From an uncultured Blautia sp. (lineage in GTDB: Bacteria; Bacillota; Clostridia; Lachnospirales; Lachnospiraceae): a stretch of DNA of 43,226 bases. The notes under the pieces are model-generated. The model worked only from the letters and a program-made list of their open reading frames with translations, ran no database searches and was not told the origin of the DNA. Below, in pieces: positions 10,047-17,534 of this stretch (positions within the stretch are counted from its first letter, which is position 1; the number at the start of each line of letters is the position of its first letter). The translations under genes and the position numbers were made by a program. The stretch is from positions 1-43,226 of the forward strand of contig CAOJIB010000003.1 in the NCBI GenBank assembly GCA_948436455.1, read 5' to 3'.

Positions 10047-10080
10047 TGAGGAAATTCTGCGTATCATAACAAAATTACAG

Positions 10081-10393
10081 AGAACGCGATGAAGAGAAAA
10101 GTAGACGGCGAAACGATCCAGAGAGAGGCGCATATGCTGGAAGCGCCTTATCGGGAAGCCCATCGAAGACCATCTCTAAGCGGCCCTAATCCGGTCCGGT
10201 GACTCCGTTATCGTCAAAGAAGTGGCCATATGGCAAGTATAAATGCTGGCAAGGCGTTGGGCTTTGCTCGTTTATAATTTGCTGTGTCGGTTCCCTTTCG
10301 AAGAAAAAGGAGCCGGGCAAGTAGGGTGGAACCGCGGGCAGAAGGAAAGCTCGTCCCTTTGAATCCATGATGGAGAAAGGGCGGGCTTTTTTT
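10081..10393 (+). ncRNA. T-box leader (tRNA-Thr sensing) of thrS
   Basis: The T-box core AGGGTGGAACCGCG is at 10323-10336. The 5' part has the Stem I hallmarks: AGAGA pairing with TCTCT (10173-10177) at the base, AGTA on the 5' side of the specifier loop, the AGAGAG bulge motif, and a GGCGC/GCGCC distal hairpin near 10127-10147. The 3' side reads GAAG-ACC-A, so ACC at 10169-10171 is the likely specifier codon, which is Thr. Uncharged tRNA-Thr should favour the antiterminator and allow thrS expression. Confidence 0.93.
10348..10393 (+). terminator. Regulated terminator of the thrS T-box
   Basis: AGCTCGTCCCTTT pairs with AAAGGGCGGGCT (13 positions including G-U pairs), followed by a run of T to 10393. 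The 5' arm lies just after the T-box core that forms the competing antiterminator. Confidence 0.9.
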
Positions 10394-10422
10394 GCGTTCT
10401 CTTGATTGTTATACGCTATTTT

Positions 10423-10610
10423 ATGATACCAGGGTCAAAAGGGCATGCTTTTTATGTTCGCATGAAAAAGCATGATTTTAGGACCCGCAAAAACATGAGA
10501 AAGTAGCCCGATTCGGGCGAATTTCGAATATTTTTCGGATTGTGGGAGCACAAAGTGCAAAACAATCCGTAGTATCATGGGGTCAAAATACCTTTTGACC
10601 TCAGCATCAT
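10423..10610 (+). repeat. Multi-hairpin palindromic element between T-box and thrS
   Basis: Four hairpins follow each other. 10432-10486: GGGTC/GACCC enclosing a CATGCTTTTT/AAAAAGCATG stem capped by TTCG. 10506-10518: GCCCG/CGGGC. 10536-10569: CGGATTGT/ACAATCCG with inner GCAC/GTGC. 10581-10600: GGTCAAAA/TTTTGACC. ATGATAC (10423-10429) pairs with GTATCAT (10572-10578). Alternatively GGTCAAAAGG (10433-10442) pairs with CCTTTTGACC (10591-10600). GGGTCAAAA is also a direct repeat (10432, 10580). It ends about 12 bases before the thrS ribosome site. It could be a mobile palindromic repeat or a second regulatory RNA. Confidence 0.75.
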
Positions 10611-10636
10611 TTTATAAAAATAAAGGAGAGAAAAAT

Positions 10637-12571
10637 ATGATTGTTACATTAAAAGACGGTTCCATAAAGGAATACCAGGAAGCAAAATCAGTATACGAGA
10701 TTGCCGCGGATATCAGCGAAGGCCTGGCAAGAATGGCCTGTGCCGGGGAGATTGACGGGGAAACGGTGGATCTGCGCACCATAGTAGATAGGGACTGTCG
10801 CTTGAGCATCCTGACCTTTGGAGAGGAAGGAGGACGCGCCGCTTTCCATCATACGACTTCGCATATTCTGGCCCAGGCGGTGAAACGTCTGTATCCGGAG
10901 GTAAAGCTGGCGATCGGGCCGTCGATCGCAGATGGATTTTACTACGATGTAGATCCGGCGACGCCGCTGACAACGGATGACCTGCCGAAGCTGGAAGCCG
11001 AAATGAAGAAAATTGTTAAGGAAGCCCTGCCACTGCGGCAGTTTACGCTGCCCAGGGAAGAGGCGATCGCATTGATGAAAGAAAAAGACGAGCCCTATAA
11101 GGTAGAGCTGATCCAGGATCTGCCAGAGGACGCAGTAATCAGCTTTTACGAGCAGGGCGAATTCACAGACTTGTGTGCCGGGCCCCATCTGATGAGCACA
11201 AAGCCGATAAAGGCTTTCAAGCTGACCAGCATGGCGGGCGCTTACTGGCGGGGCAGCGAGAAGAATAAGATGCTGACTAGGATTTACGGCACTTCCTTTA
11301 CGAAGAAGGCGGATCTGGAAGAACATCTGGCCCGGATCGAGGAGGCGAAAAAGCGGGATCACAGAAAGCTGGGGAAGGAATTGGGACTTTTCATGATGCG
11401 TGAGGAAGGACCGGGATTTCCCTTCTTTCTGCCAAAGGGTATGGCGTTGAAAAATACGCTGCTGGATTATTGGCGGGAGATTCATACGAAGAACGGTTAT
11501 GTGGAGATTTCCACCCCGGTGATGCTAAGCCGCCATCTGTGGGAAACCTCCGGCCATTGGGATCATTATAAAGAAAATATGTATACGACGGTCATTGACG
11601 AGCAGGATTTTGCCATCAAGCCGATGAATTGCCCGGGGGGGATTTTAGTCTATCAATCGGAGCCCCGTTCTTACCGGGATCTTCCCCTTCGGATGGGCGA
11701 GCTGGGGCTGGTGCACCGCCATGAGAAGTCCGGACAGCTTCACGGCCTGATGCGGGTACGCTGCTTTACTCAGGACGACGCCCATATTTTTATGACGCCG
11801 GAGCAGATCCGAGAAGAAATCAAAGGCGTTGCCCGGCTGATCGACGAGGTATATACGCTGTTTGGCTTTAAATATCATGTGGAGCTTTCCACACGGCCTG
11901 AAAACAGCATGGGCAGCGATGAGGATTGGGAAATGGCCACCGACGCACTACGTGCTGCCCTGGAGGATCTGGGCTTGGAGTACGTGGTCAATGAAGGAGA
12001 CGGCGCCTTTTATGGACCAAAGATTGACTTTCATCTGGAAGATTCTATCGGCCGGACCTGGCAGTGCGGTACGATCCAGCTGGATTTCCAGCTTCCGTTG
12101 CGGTTTGAGATGGAATACATTGGCCAGGACGGCGAGAAGCATCGGCCGATTATGATTCATCGCGTGGCCTTTGGCTCTATTGAACGATTTATCGGTATCC
12201 TGATCGAACACTTTGCAGGAGCCTTCCCCACCTGGCTGGCGCCGGTACAGGTGCGCGTGCTGCCGATTTCCGATAAATATACGGCTTATGCGCAGAAGGT
12301 ATTCGCCGCTTTGCAGGAGGCCGGCATACGTGTCGAAATCGATACGAAGGCGGAGAAAATCGGTTATAAAATCCGGGAAGCGCGTTTGCAGAAGATTCCG
12401 TATATGCTGGTGGTCGGCGCCAAAGAGGAAGAAGAAGGCAAGGTAGCGGTGCGCAGCCGTTTTGCAGGCGACGAGGGCGCCAGGGGATTAGACGAATTTA
12501 TTTCCGATATCCAAAAGGAAATTCAGGAGCGTACAGAACGCAAGGTGGAAGAAGCGACGGAAAAGAAATAA
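10637..12571 (+). CDS. thrS: Threonyl-tRNA synthetase
   Basis: This enzyme charges tRNA-Thr with threonine. It has 644 aa, normal for the family. In order it shows an N-terminal TGS domain (residues 1-60), an editing domain with the HxxxH motif (HHTTSHILAQAV), a SAD region, a class II catalytic core (MNCPGG with a zinc Cys, GLVHRHEKSGQLHGL, DDAHIF and MIHRVAFGSIERF) and a C-terminal anticodon-binding domain. The frame extends upstream to 10577, but the ATG at 10637 follows AAAGGAGAG and gives the standard MIVTLKDGS start. Expression is controlled by the T-box leader. A further structured element separates the T-box terminator from the gene. Confidence 0.98.
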   Translation: MIVTLKDGSIKEYQEAKSVYEIAADISEGLARMACAGEIDGETVDLRTIVDRDCRLSILTFGEEGGRAAFHHTTSHILAQAVKRLYPEVKLAIGPSIADGFYYDVDPATPLTTDDLPKLEAEMKKIVKEALPLRQFTLPREEAIALMKEKDEPYKVELIQDLPEDAVISFYEQGEFTDLCAGPHLMSTKPIKAFKLTSMAGAYWRGSEKNKMLTRIYGTSFTKKADLEEHLARIEEAKKRDHRKLGKELGLFMMREEGPGFPFFLPKGMALKNTLLDYWREIHTKNGYVEISTPVMLSRHLWETSGHWDHYKENMYTTVIDEQDFAIKPMNCPGGILVYQSEPRSYRDLPLRMGELGLVHRHEKSGQLHGLMRVRCFTQDDAHIFMTPEQIREEIKGVARLIDEVYTLFGFKYHVELSTRPENSMGSDEDWEMATDALRAALEDLGLEYVVNEGDGAFYGPKIDFHLEDSIGRTWQCGTIQLDFQLPLRFEMEYIGQDGEKHRPIMIHRVAFGSIERFIGILIEHFAGAFPTWLAPVQVRVLPISDKYTAYAQKVFAALQEAGIRVEIDTKAEKIGYKIREARLQKIPYMLVVGAKEEEEGKVAVRSRFAGDEGARGLDEFISDIQKEIQERTERKVEEATEKK

Positions 12572-12619
12572 GGAAAGGTTTTGGATAATCATAGAATCTT
12601 TTTTAGAAGATTTGCATAT

Positions 12620-12661
12620 GCCGGGAAGGCCCGCGGTTTTGGGCCTTTCTCGGCGTTTTTC
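12620..12661 (+). terminator. Intrinsic terminator of thrS
   Basis: GCCGGGAAGGCCC pairs with GGGCCTTTCTCGGC (one bulge), followed by GTTTTTC. It sits 49 bp after the thrS stop. Confidence 0.85.
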
Positions 12662-12770
12662 ATACTGTAATACGGCCAAGATGGAGCTTAGCCGTTATAG
12701 TCTGTTGATCGCGGTGAAAATGGGAGCGGAGGAAAGAGCCTGTGTTGGCTTCATCGAGAAGTATTTGGTA

Positions 12771-13643
12771 TTATAGCTGAAAATATGCGGCTTTGATCGA
12801 TTCGGTGGGCATAGCCTGGCCGGTCCACAGCCGGAAAGCTTCCGCGCCCTGGTACAGGAGCATGTAAAGACCGTTAAAAGCGCCGCAGCCGGCAGCACGC
12901 GCCATTTGCAAAAGCTTTGTTTCCGACGGGTGATAAATAACGTCGGCGACGGTAAGCGTTGGATGCAGGTACGAAGCGTCCGGCAGGATGCAGGCGTCTG
13001 TGTCCGGCGCCATTCCCACGGAGGTGGCGTTGATCAGCATGGTGCTTGCTTCCAGAGACTGGCGCAGCGCTGTTTCATCGCCGTGGTCGTGGAGAAGCAC
13101 TTCGGCAGGTAACGTGGCGTTGATTTTTTTTGCCAGTTGTTCCATGCGTTCGCGATAGCGGCTGGTGGGACGGACAAACAGATGGATCGTCTGTACGCCG
13201 TCCAAAGCGGCCTGGGCGCAGATGGCTGTAGAAGCTCCGCCGGCGCCCATTAGGGTAACGGTTTTCCCGGAGATGGAATAGCCCGCGTCCGCCACGGCCC
13301 GCATAAAGCCCAGACCGTCCGTATTGTGACCGATCAGCCGCCCTTCTTCATTGACGACGGTATTAACCGCGCCGATCAGGGAAGCGGCGGGAGAGAGCTC
13401 GTCCATGAATTCCACGATGCGGTTCTTGTGCGGCATCGTTACGTTAAAGCCCCGGGCGTTGACGGCCAAAAGGCCTTGCACCGCAGCCGGCAGCTCCTTT
13501 TCGCCCACGTCAAAGCAAAGATACACGTAATCCAGTCCCAGGATTTCAAAGGCCATATTGTGCATCATGGGGGAAATGCTGTGGGCTACGGGCTGTCCGA
13601 TCAGCCCGGTCAGCTTTGTTTTTCCTGTAATAATTCGATTCAT
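12771..13643 (-). CDS. aroE: Shikimate dehydrogenase
   Basis: This enzyme reduces 3-dehydroshikimate to shikimate with NADPH in aromatic amino acid synthesis. The 290-aa protein shows GLIGQPVAHSISPMMHN at the N-terminus, the catalytic-lysine motif NVTMPHK, NTDGLGF and the NADP-binding loop LMGAGGAS. The second of two adjacent ATGs (13643) was chosen because the GAAGGA site then has normal spacing. It is divergent from aroD, the preceding pathway step, so the two share a 165-bp control region. The end of the gene and the thrS terminator are about 110 bp apart, with nothing else recognisable between. Confidence 0.95.
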   Translation of the reverse strand: MNRIITGKTKLTGLIGQPVAHSISPMMHNMAFEILGLDYVYLCFDVGEKELPAAVQGLLAVNARGFNVTMPHKNRIVEFMDELSPAASLIGAVNTVVNEEGRLIGHNTDGLGFMRAVADAGYSISGKTVTLMGAGGASTAICAQAALDGVQTIHLFVRPTSRYRERMEQLAKKINATLPAEVLLHDHGDETALRQSLEASTMLINATSVGMAPDTDACILPDASYLHPTLTVADVIYHPSETKLLQMARAAGCGAFNGLYMLLYQGAEAFRLWTGQAMPTESIKAAYFQL

Positions 13644-13714
13644 CATCCGTCCTTCTTTCTCTCTAAAATAAAATTTTAAAAAATTGCCAAAAAGCATCCG
13701 TCCCTCTTTTGTTC

Positions 13715-13743
13715 TTGCGGAATCAGGCGGTTGCGTTTATGAT
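13715..13743 (+). promoter_or_regulatory. Possible sigma-A promoter of aroD
   Basis: TTGCGG (13715-13720) and TATGAT (13738-13743) are 17 bp apart, in the aroE-aroD divergent region. The -35 match is weak. Confidence 0.45.
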
Positions 13744-13808
13744 AATAGTGATTTTTCACTTTGAATACCTAAAGATATCTTATTCCAATAGAAAGGAGAT
13801 GTCAAGAA

Positions 13809-14573
13809 ATGACAGAAGCGGTGCAACTGAAAAATATAAAGATCGGCGAAGGCATGCCGAAAATCTGCGTTCCTATGGTGGGAAAAACAAAAGAGGAGTT
13901 GTGTAAAGAAGCGGCTGCGCTTTTGGAAGCGGGCGCGGATATGGCGGAGTGGCGGGCCGATTTTTTTGCCGATATTTATGATATGGAAAAGGTGCGGGAA
14001 ACCTGGACGGCGATTACCGACATTTTTGGACAGCTTCCCCTTATTTTTACGATTCGTACGAAGGCAGAAGGCGGAAATCTACAGATTTCGACAGGAGATT
14101 ATGTGAACATCATCCAAAAGGTGTCACAGTTTGCCCGGGAGACGCTGCTGGATGTGGAATATTTTCGGGAGGAGGGACAGATGAAAAAACTGATTGCGGC
14201 GATACATGCCGATGGCGGGAAGGTCATTGCCTCCAGTCACAATTTTTCGGAAACCCCGCCGAGGGAAGCGCTTTTACAGATGCTTTTACGGCTGGAGGCT
14301 TCCGGCGGCGATATCCTAAAGCTGGCGGTTATGCCCCGGACGTTTTTGGATGTATGCAGCCTTTTAAAAGTCACGAAGGAGATGACAGAGCGTCATACCA
14401 ATAAACCGGTGGTTACGATGGCCATGGGCGAATTGGGCGCCGCTAGCCGCATTTTGGGCGAACCGCTTGGCTCGGCCATTACGTTCGGCGTGGTGGGAAA
14501 AGCCTCTGCGCCGGGACAGCTGGCGATCCGCCAGTTAAAGGATATGCTGAGGCTCTTTCATCAGAAAAGTTAA
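13809..14573 (+). CDS. aroD: 3-dehydroquinate dehydratase, type I
   Basis: This enzyme converts 3-dehydroquinate to 3-dehydroshikimate through a Schiff base, providing the substrate of AroE encoded next to it. The 254-aa protein has the type I (beta/alpha)8 features: CVPMVGKTKEEL, EWRADFF (substrate binding), the catalytic His in SSHNFSETP and the Schiff-base Lys in KLAVMPRT. AAAGGAG precedes the ATG. No other shikimate genes are in the window, so the rest of the pathway is elsewhere. The 94 bp after the stop run straight into the spoIIG-type control region, with no clear separate terminator. Confidence 0.95.
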   Translation: MTEAVQLKNIKIGEGMPKICVPMVGKTKEELCKEAAALLEAGADMAEWRADFFADIYDMEKVRETWTAITDIFGQLPLIFTIRTKAEGGNLQISTGDYVNIIQKVSQFARETLLDVEYFREEGQMKKLIAAIHADGGKVIASSHNFSETPPREALLQMLLRLEASGGDILKLAVMPRTFLDVCSLLKVTKEMTERHTNKPVVTMAMGELGAASRILGEPLGSAITFGVVGKASAPGQLAIRQLKDMLRLFHQKS

Positions 14574-14590
14574 CATAATGTAGAAAACTT

Positions 14591-14669
14591 TTTGTCGAGA
14601 ACCCTCGAAAACTTATAAAAACCGACATGCCGGTTTTGACAAAAAAGAATCCCCTCTATCACCTATAAT
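14591..14669 (+). promoter_or_regulatory. spoIIG-type, Spo0A-dependent promoter with 22-bp spacer
   Basis: A perfect -35 TTGACA (14636-14641) and perfect -10 TATAAT (14664-14669) are separated by 22 bp. Normal sigma-A spacing is 17 bp, but 22 bp is the hallmark of the B. subtilis spoIIG promoter, which needs Spo0A. Upstream, TTTGTCGAG (14591-14599) matches the 0A box TGTCGAA at 6 of 7 positions, and CTCGAAA (14604-14610) gives a second partial box. A dyad AAAACCG/CGGTTTT (14618-14637) overlaps the -35 region. Confidence 0.8.
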
Positions 14670-14673
14670 GGAC

Positions 14674-14750
14674 TCACTTACGAAAGTGAAGGATGGCTGT
14701 GATCCCGTGTTCGCGGATTACAGCGGGAAGTGGGGCGCAGGTTTTGCGCC
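14674..14750 (+). other. Hairpin-rich spoIIGA leader
   Basis: Three hairpins follow the promoter: TCACTT/AAGTGA (14674-14689), GCTGTGATCC/GGATTACAGC (14696-14724, ten pairs with one G-U) and GGCGCA/TGCGCC (14734-14750). The leader to the TTG start is about 110 nt. It may protect the message or tune translation; no known riboswitch was recognised. Confidence 0.6.
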
Positions 14751-14787
14751 TGATTTTCCGAAACAGATAGGTCATAGGGGGGATTTT

Positions 14788-15630
14788 TTGTACGAAATTT
14801 ACCTGGATGTTGTTTTTATGGCGAACCTGTGTATGGATTATGTGCTGCTGCGGCTGGTGGGGAGCTTCCTGAAGTGCCCGGTCAGTCGCCTGCGGAGTCT
14901 GGCGGGCGCCGCCATAGGAGCTATAATGGCCTGTTTATTTTTCTATTTACCCACAGACAGCCTGTTTCCTTCGTCCATATTGTTCCAGGGCCTGACGGTG
15001 ATCCTGATGGTGAAGGCAGGATGCAACGTAAAATCGGGAAGTATGCTCGTAAAAGCGATGGTAACGCTGTATCTTGCAGCGTTTTTATGCGGAGGTTTTT
15101 GGGATGCTGTATCCGCCGGCAGCGGCGGCGGCCTGAAAACTTTTTTACTTTTAGCGGGCCTTTGTTACTTGCTGTTTACTTGTATTTCTATTGGCTGTGA
15201 CTATGTACAAATCCGAAGAAGGAGTATTTATCCGGTGCGTCTGGGGTATAAAGGCAAGGTTATTTCCCTGTACGGCTTTTACGACACGGGGAATCTCCTC
15301 GCAGACCCGCTTTCTGGAAAGCCGGTTTCCATTCTGGCGCCGGAAAGTTTAAAGGAGCTGCTTCCCGAAGGAGTATGGGAACAGCTGAAACACTTTCAGG
15401 AAAAAACAGGGGAGCTGGGAAATACTGCATTGCCGGGCCTTGCACCGCATTTTCTGCCTTATCGTTCGGTGGAAAATGAGGGAATGCTTCTGGCAGTTAC
15501 TCTAGAGGATTTATGTATACATACTCCTGGGGAGGTGGTGCACGTCTCGAAACCGACGGTGGCGATTGCCTTGGGACCTTCCACCCTGGGAGGGGAGTAT
15601 CAGATGATCTTAAATTCCAGACTATTGTAG
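14788..15630 (+). CDS. spoIIGA: Sigma-E processing peptidase SpoIIGA
   Basis: This membrane aspartic-type protease in the mother cell cleaves pro-sigma-E after a signal from the forespore. The 280-aa protein has about five hydrophobic segments in the first 135 residues, then a cytosolic protease domain with the catalytic motif YDTGN (Asp166) and a C-terminal [14 protein letters not shown]. The TTG at 14788 is chosen as start because AGGGGGG lies 6 bases upstream and [11 protein letters not shown] is the usual SpoIIGA start. The frame is open further upstream, but that would extend into the leader hairpins. Its substrate gene sigE follows 61 bp later. Confidence 0.93.
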   Translation: MYEIYLDVVFMANLCMDYVLLRLVGSFLKCPVSRLRSLAGAAIGAIMACLFFYLPTDSLFPSSILFQGLTVILMVKAGCNVKSGSMLVKAMVTLYLAAFLCGGFWDAVSAGSGGGLKTFLLLAGLCYLLFTCISIGCDYVQIRRRSIYPVRLGYKGKVISLYGFYDTGNLLADPLSGKPVSILAPESLKELLPEGVWEQLKHFQEKTGELGNTALPGLAPHFLPYRSVENEGMLLAVTLEDLCIHTPGEVVHVSKPTVAIALGPSTLGGEYQMILNSRLL

Positions 15631-15691
15631 GGTGCGGGTAGATAAGGACAGCGGCGTTGGTACGCCAGGCGAGAAGTTAGGAGGGGCCTAT

Positions 15692-16429
15692 ATGAGTGCG
15701 AAAGCAGCAGTGAATTATTATCCGATGCATATGATTTCCAGGTTTTCCAGTATGATGCTGCCCAGATCTAGGGAAGTTTATTATATTGGAGGGACGGAGG
15801 TTCTTCCGGCGCCCCTTGCGCCGGAGACGGAAGCAGTGATGATCCAGGCGTTGGGGAGCAATCAGCCCCAGGAGGCTCGGACATTGCTTATTGAGCACAA
15901 TCTGCGTCTGGTGGTCTATATTGCGAAAAAATTTGACAATACAGGCGTAGGCGTGGAGGATTTGATCTCCATCGGTACGATCGGCCTGATAAAAGCGATC
16001 AACACCTTTAATCCGGTAAAAAAAATCAAGCTGGCTACTTATGCGTCCCGATGCATAGAAAATGAGATCCTTATGTATCTGCGGAGAAATAATAAAACGA
16101 AAATGGAGGTATCCATTGACGAGCCGCTCAATGTGGACTGGGACGGCAACGAATTACTGCTTTCTGATATTCTGGGAACCGACGAGGACGTGATCTACCG
16201 GGATATCGAGCATGAGGTGGAAAAAAACCTGCTGGATAAGGCAATCGCCAAGCTCACCCCCAGGGAACAGACGATTATCAAGCTGCGGTTTGGTCTTTCC
16301 ACCAAAGACGGAAAGGAAAAAACGCAAAAAGAGGTCGCGGATCTTCTGGGAATTTCCCAGTCTTATATTTCCCGCCTGGAAAAGCGGATCATGAAGCGGT
16401 TGAAAAAGGAAATTGTAAAGTATGAATAG
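15692..16429 (+). CDS. sigE: RNA polymerase sporulation sigma factor SigE
   Basis: This is the early mother-cell sigma factor, made as an inactive precursor. The 246-aa protein has an N-terminal pro-sequence (residues 1 to about 30, hydrophobic/basic) ending at the conserved EVYYIGG, where SpoIIGA cuts. Regions 2 ([33 protein letters not shown]) and 4 ([14 protein letters not shown] and the helix-turn-helix [16 protein letters not shown]) are intact. The ATG at 15692 follows TTAGGAGGGG; the open frame upstream lacks a good site. It is co-transcribed with spoIIGA. In many Firmicutes sigG follows on the same strand, but here sigG faces sigE. Confidence 0.97.
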   Translation: MSAKAAVNYYPMHMISRFSSMMLPRSREVYYIGGTEVLPAPLAPETEAVMIQALGSNQPQEARTLLIEHNLRLVVYIAKKFDNTGVGVEDLISIGTIGLIKAINTFNPVKKIKLATYASRCIENEILMYLRRNNKTKMEVSIDEPLNVDWDGNELLLSDILGTDEDVIYRDIEHEVEKNLLDKAIAKLTPREQTIIKLRFGLSTKDGKEKTQKEVADLLGISQSYISRLEKRIMKRLKKEIVKYE

Positions 16430-16484
16430 AGAACCGTATGGGTGCCAACGGTTATGACAAAAAAGGCTTTACATAGCGGCGGCT

Positions 16485-16504
16485 GCCGGGAAGAATTTCC
16501 CGGC
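16485..16504. terminator. Hairpin between convergent sigE and sigG
   Basis: GCCGGGAA and TTCCCGGC form a perfect 8-bp stem with loop GAAT, extended by GGC-rich flanks. T-runs on both sides are poor, so termination strength is uncertain. Confidence 0.6.
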
Positions 16505-16531
16505 GGCTTTGTTGGTAGTGCCAAAGGCCGT

Positions 16532-17311
16532 TCAGGTACGGAGGTAATTGCGCATATTTTTCAGGGCGTTTTTTTCCAGGCGGCTGACCTGCGCTTGAGA
16601 GATACCGATTTCTTTGGCCACTTCCATCTGGGTTTTTCCTTCGTAGAAACGGAGCTGGATAATATGCCGTTCCCGATCGCCCAGTTTTCGCATGGCCTGG
16701 CGTAGAGAGAGGTCTTCGATCCAGCGATCTTCTTTATTCTTCTTGTCGCTGATCTGATCCATTACGTAGAGGGTGTCGCCCCCTTCCGTATAGACCGGCT
16801 CGTATAGGCTGACCGGATTTTGAATAGCGTCCAGTGCATAGACGATCATTTCCTTTTCAATGCCGATTTCCTCGGCGATTTCGTTGATGGTCGGCTCTTT
16901 GGAATTTTCTTTCATATATTGTTCTTTGGCGTAGATTGCCTTATAGGCGATGTCCCGCAGGGAACGGCTGACCCGGATGGAATTATTGTCCCGCAGGTAA
17001 CGACGGATTTCTCCGACGATCATGGGCACAGCATAGGTGGAAAATTTTACCTCTAAAGTCGTGTCAAAATTATCGATGGCCTTTATTAGGCCGATGCAGC
17101 CGATCTGGAAAAGGTCGTCCGGGTTTTCGTTGCTATTGGAGAAACGTTTGATGACGCTAAGGACCAGCCGCAGATTTCCCTTAATATATAATTCTCTGGC
17201 TTCTGTCTCCCCCTGTTTGATTCTGCGGAAAAGTTCCGTCTTTTCCTCATTGCTGAGAATAGGTAATTTTGCCGTGTTTACTCCGCATATTTCAACTTTA
17301 TTCAGTGCCAT
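16532..17311 (-). CDS. sigG: RNA polymerase sporulation sigma factor SigG
   Basis: This is the late forespore-specific sigma factor. The 259-aa protein starts with the diagnostic MALNKVEICGVNTAKLPILS (cf. B. subtilis SigG and CsfB/SpoIIAB contact region). It has region 2 (NLRLVLSVIKRF, DDLFQIGCIGLIKAID), region 3 (KEPTINEIAEEIG) and region 4 with helix-turn-helix (VAKEIGISQAQVSRLEK). AGGAGG precedes the ATG by 8 bases. It lies downstream of larB and ylmC on the minus strand and converges on sigE. The leader can fold so that the ribosome site and start codon are paired (see 17310-17426). Confidence 0.97.
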   Translation of the reverse strand: MALNKVEICGVNTAKLPILSNEEKTELFRRIKQGETEARELYIKGNLRLVLSVIKRFSNSNENPDDLFQIGCIGLIKAIDNFDTTLEVKFSTYAVPMIVGEIRRYLRDNNSIRVSRSLRDIAYKAIYAKEQYMKENSKEPTINEIAEEIGIEKEMIVYALDAIQNPVSLYEPVYTEGGDTLYVMDQISDKKNKEDRWIEDLSLRQAMRKLGDRERHIIQLRFYEGKTQMEVAKEIGISQAQVSRLEKNALKNMRNYLRT

Positions 17312-17426
17312 ATGAGAATCCTCCTGTTCTGTGTTAAGAACTCCCGGATGTTGCCGGGCGCGCAGAAATAGAAACGCGCGTAACGGCGATCATACGTCGC
17401 CGTCTATAATAAAATGATTCTCATAT
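17310..17426 (-). promoter_or_regulatory. Structured sigG leader masking the start codon
   Basis: On the minus strand, ATATGAGAATC (17426-17416) is perfectly complementary over 11 bp to GATTCTCATAT (17320-17310), which spans the end of the ribosome site and two bases of the sigG ATG. The enclosed 95 nt contain four consecutive hairpins (plus-strand positions): 17383-17403 (ACGGCGA/TCGCCGT), 17359-17380 (CGCGC/GCGCG), 17343-17358 (CCCGG/CCGGG) and 17326-17341 (GTTCT/AGAAC). A weak TTGTCA-17-TATTTT promoter at 17453-17481 would include the whole structure. If a forespore promoter lies closer, the outer helix would be lost. Confidence 0.65.
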
Positions 17427-17534
17427 CCGTGTGGAAATATACGATTCCGAGGAAAATATAAAAAATAAAAGCCCTTGACAAAGCGGGAAAAACAGATGGA
17501 CATTCGAAGGCTTTGCCTGTATTTTCGGGGAAAA

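Noticed and set aside
10202..10204. ACT as T-box specifier codon
   Set aside because: It lies outside the AGAGA/TCTCT-closed Stem I; ACC at 10169 has the expected context.
14618..14637. AAAACCG/CGGTTTT hairpin as the aroD terminator
   Set aside because: There is no T-run after it and it overlaps the spoIIG -35 box; it is better read as part of the promoter region.
17416..17453. Forespore (sigma-F/sigma-G) promoter GTATA...CATTTTA upstream of sigG
   Set aside because: Both boxes look right, but they are 21 bp apart instead of about 15-18, so it is not annotated. If real, it would remove the outer leader helix.
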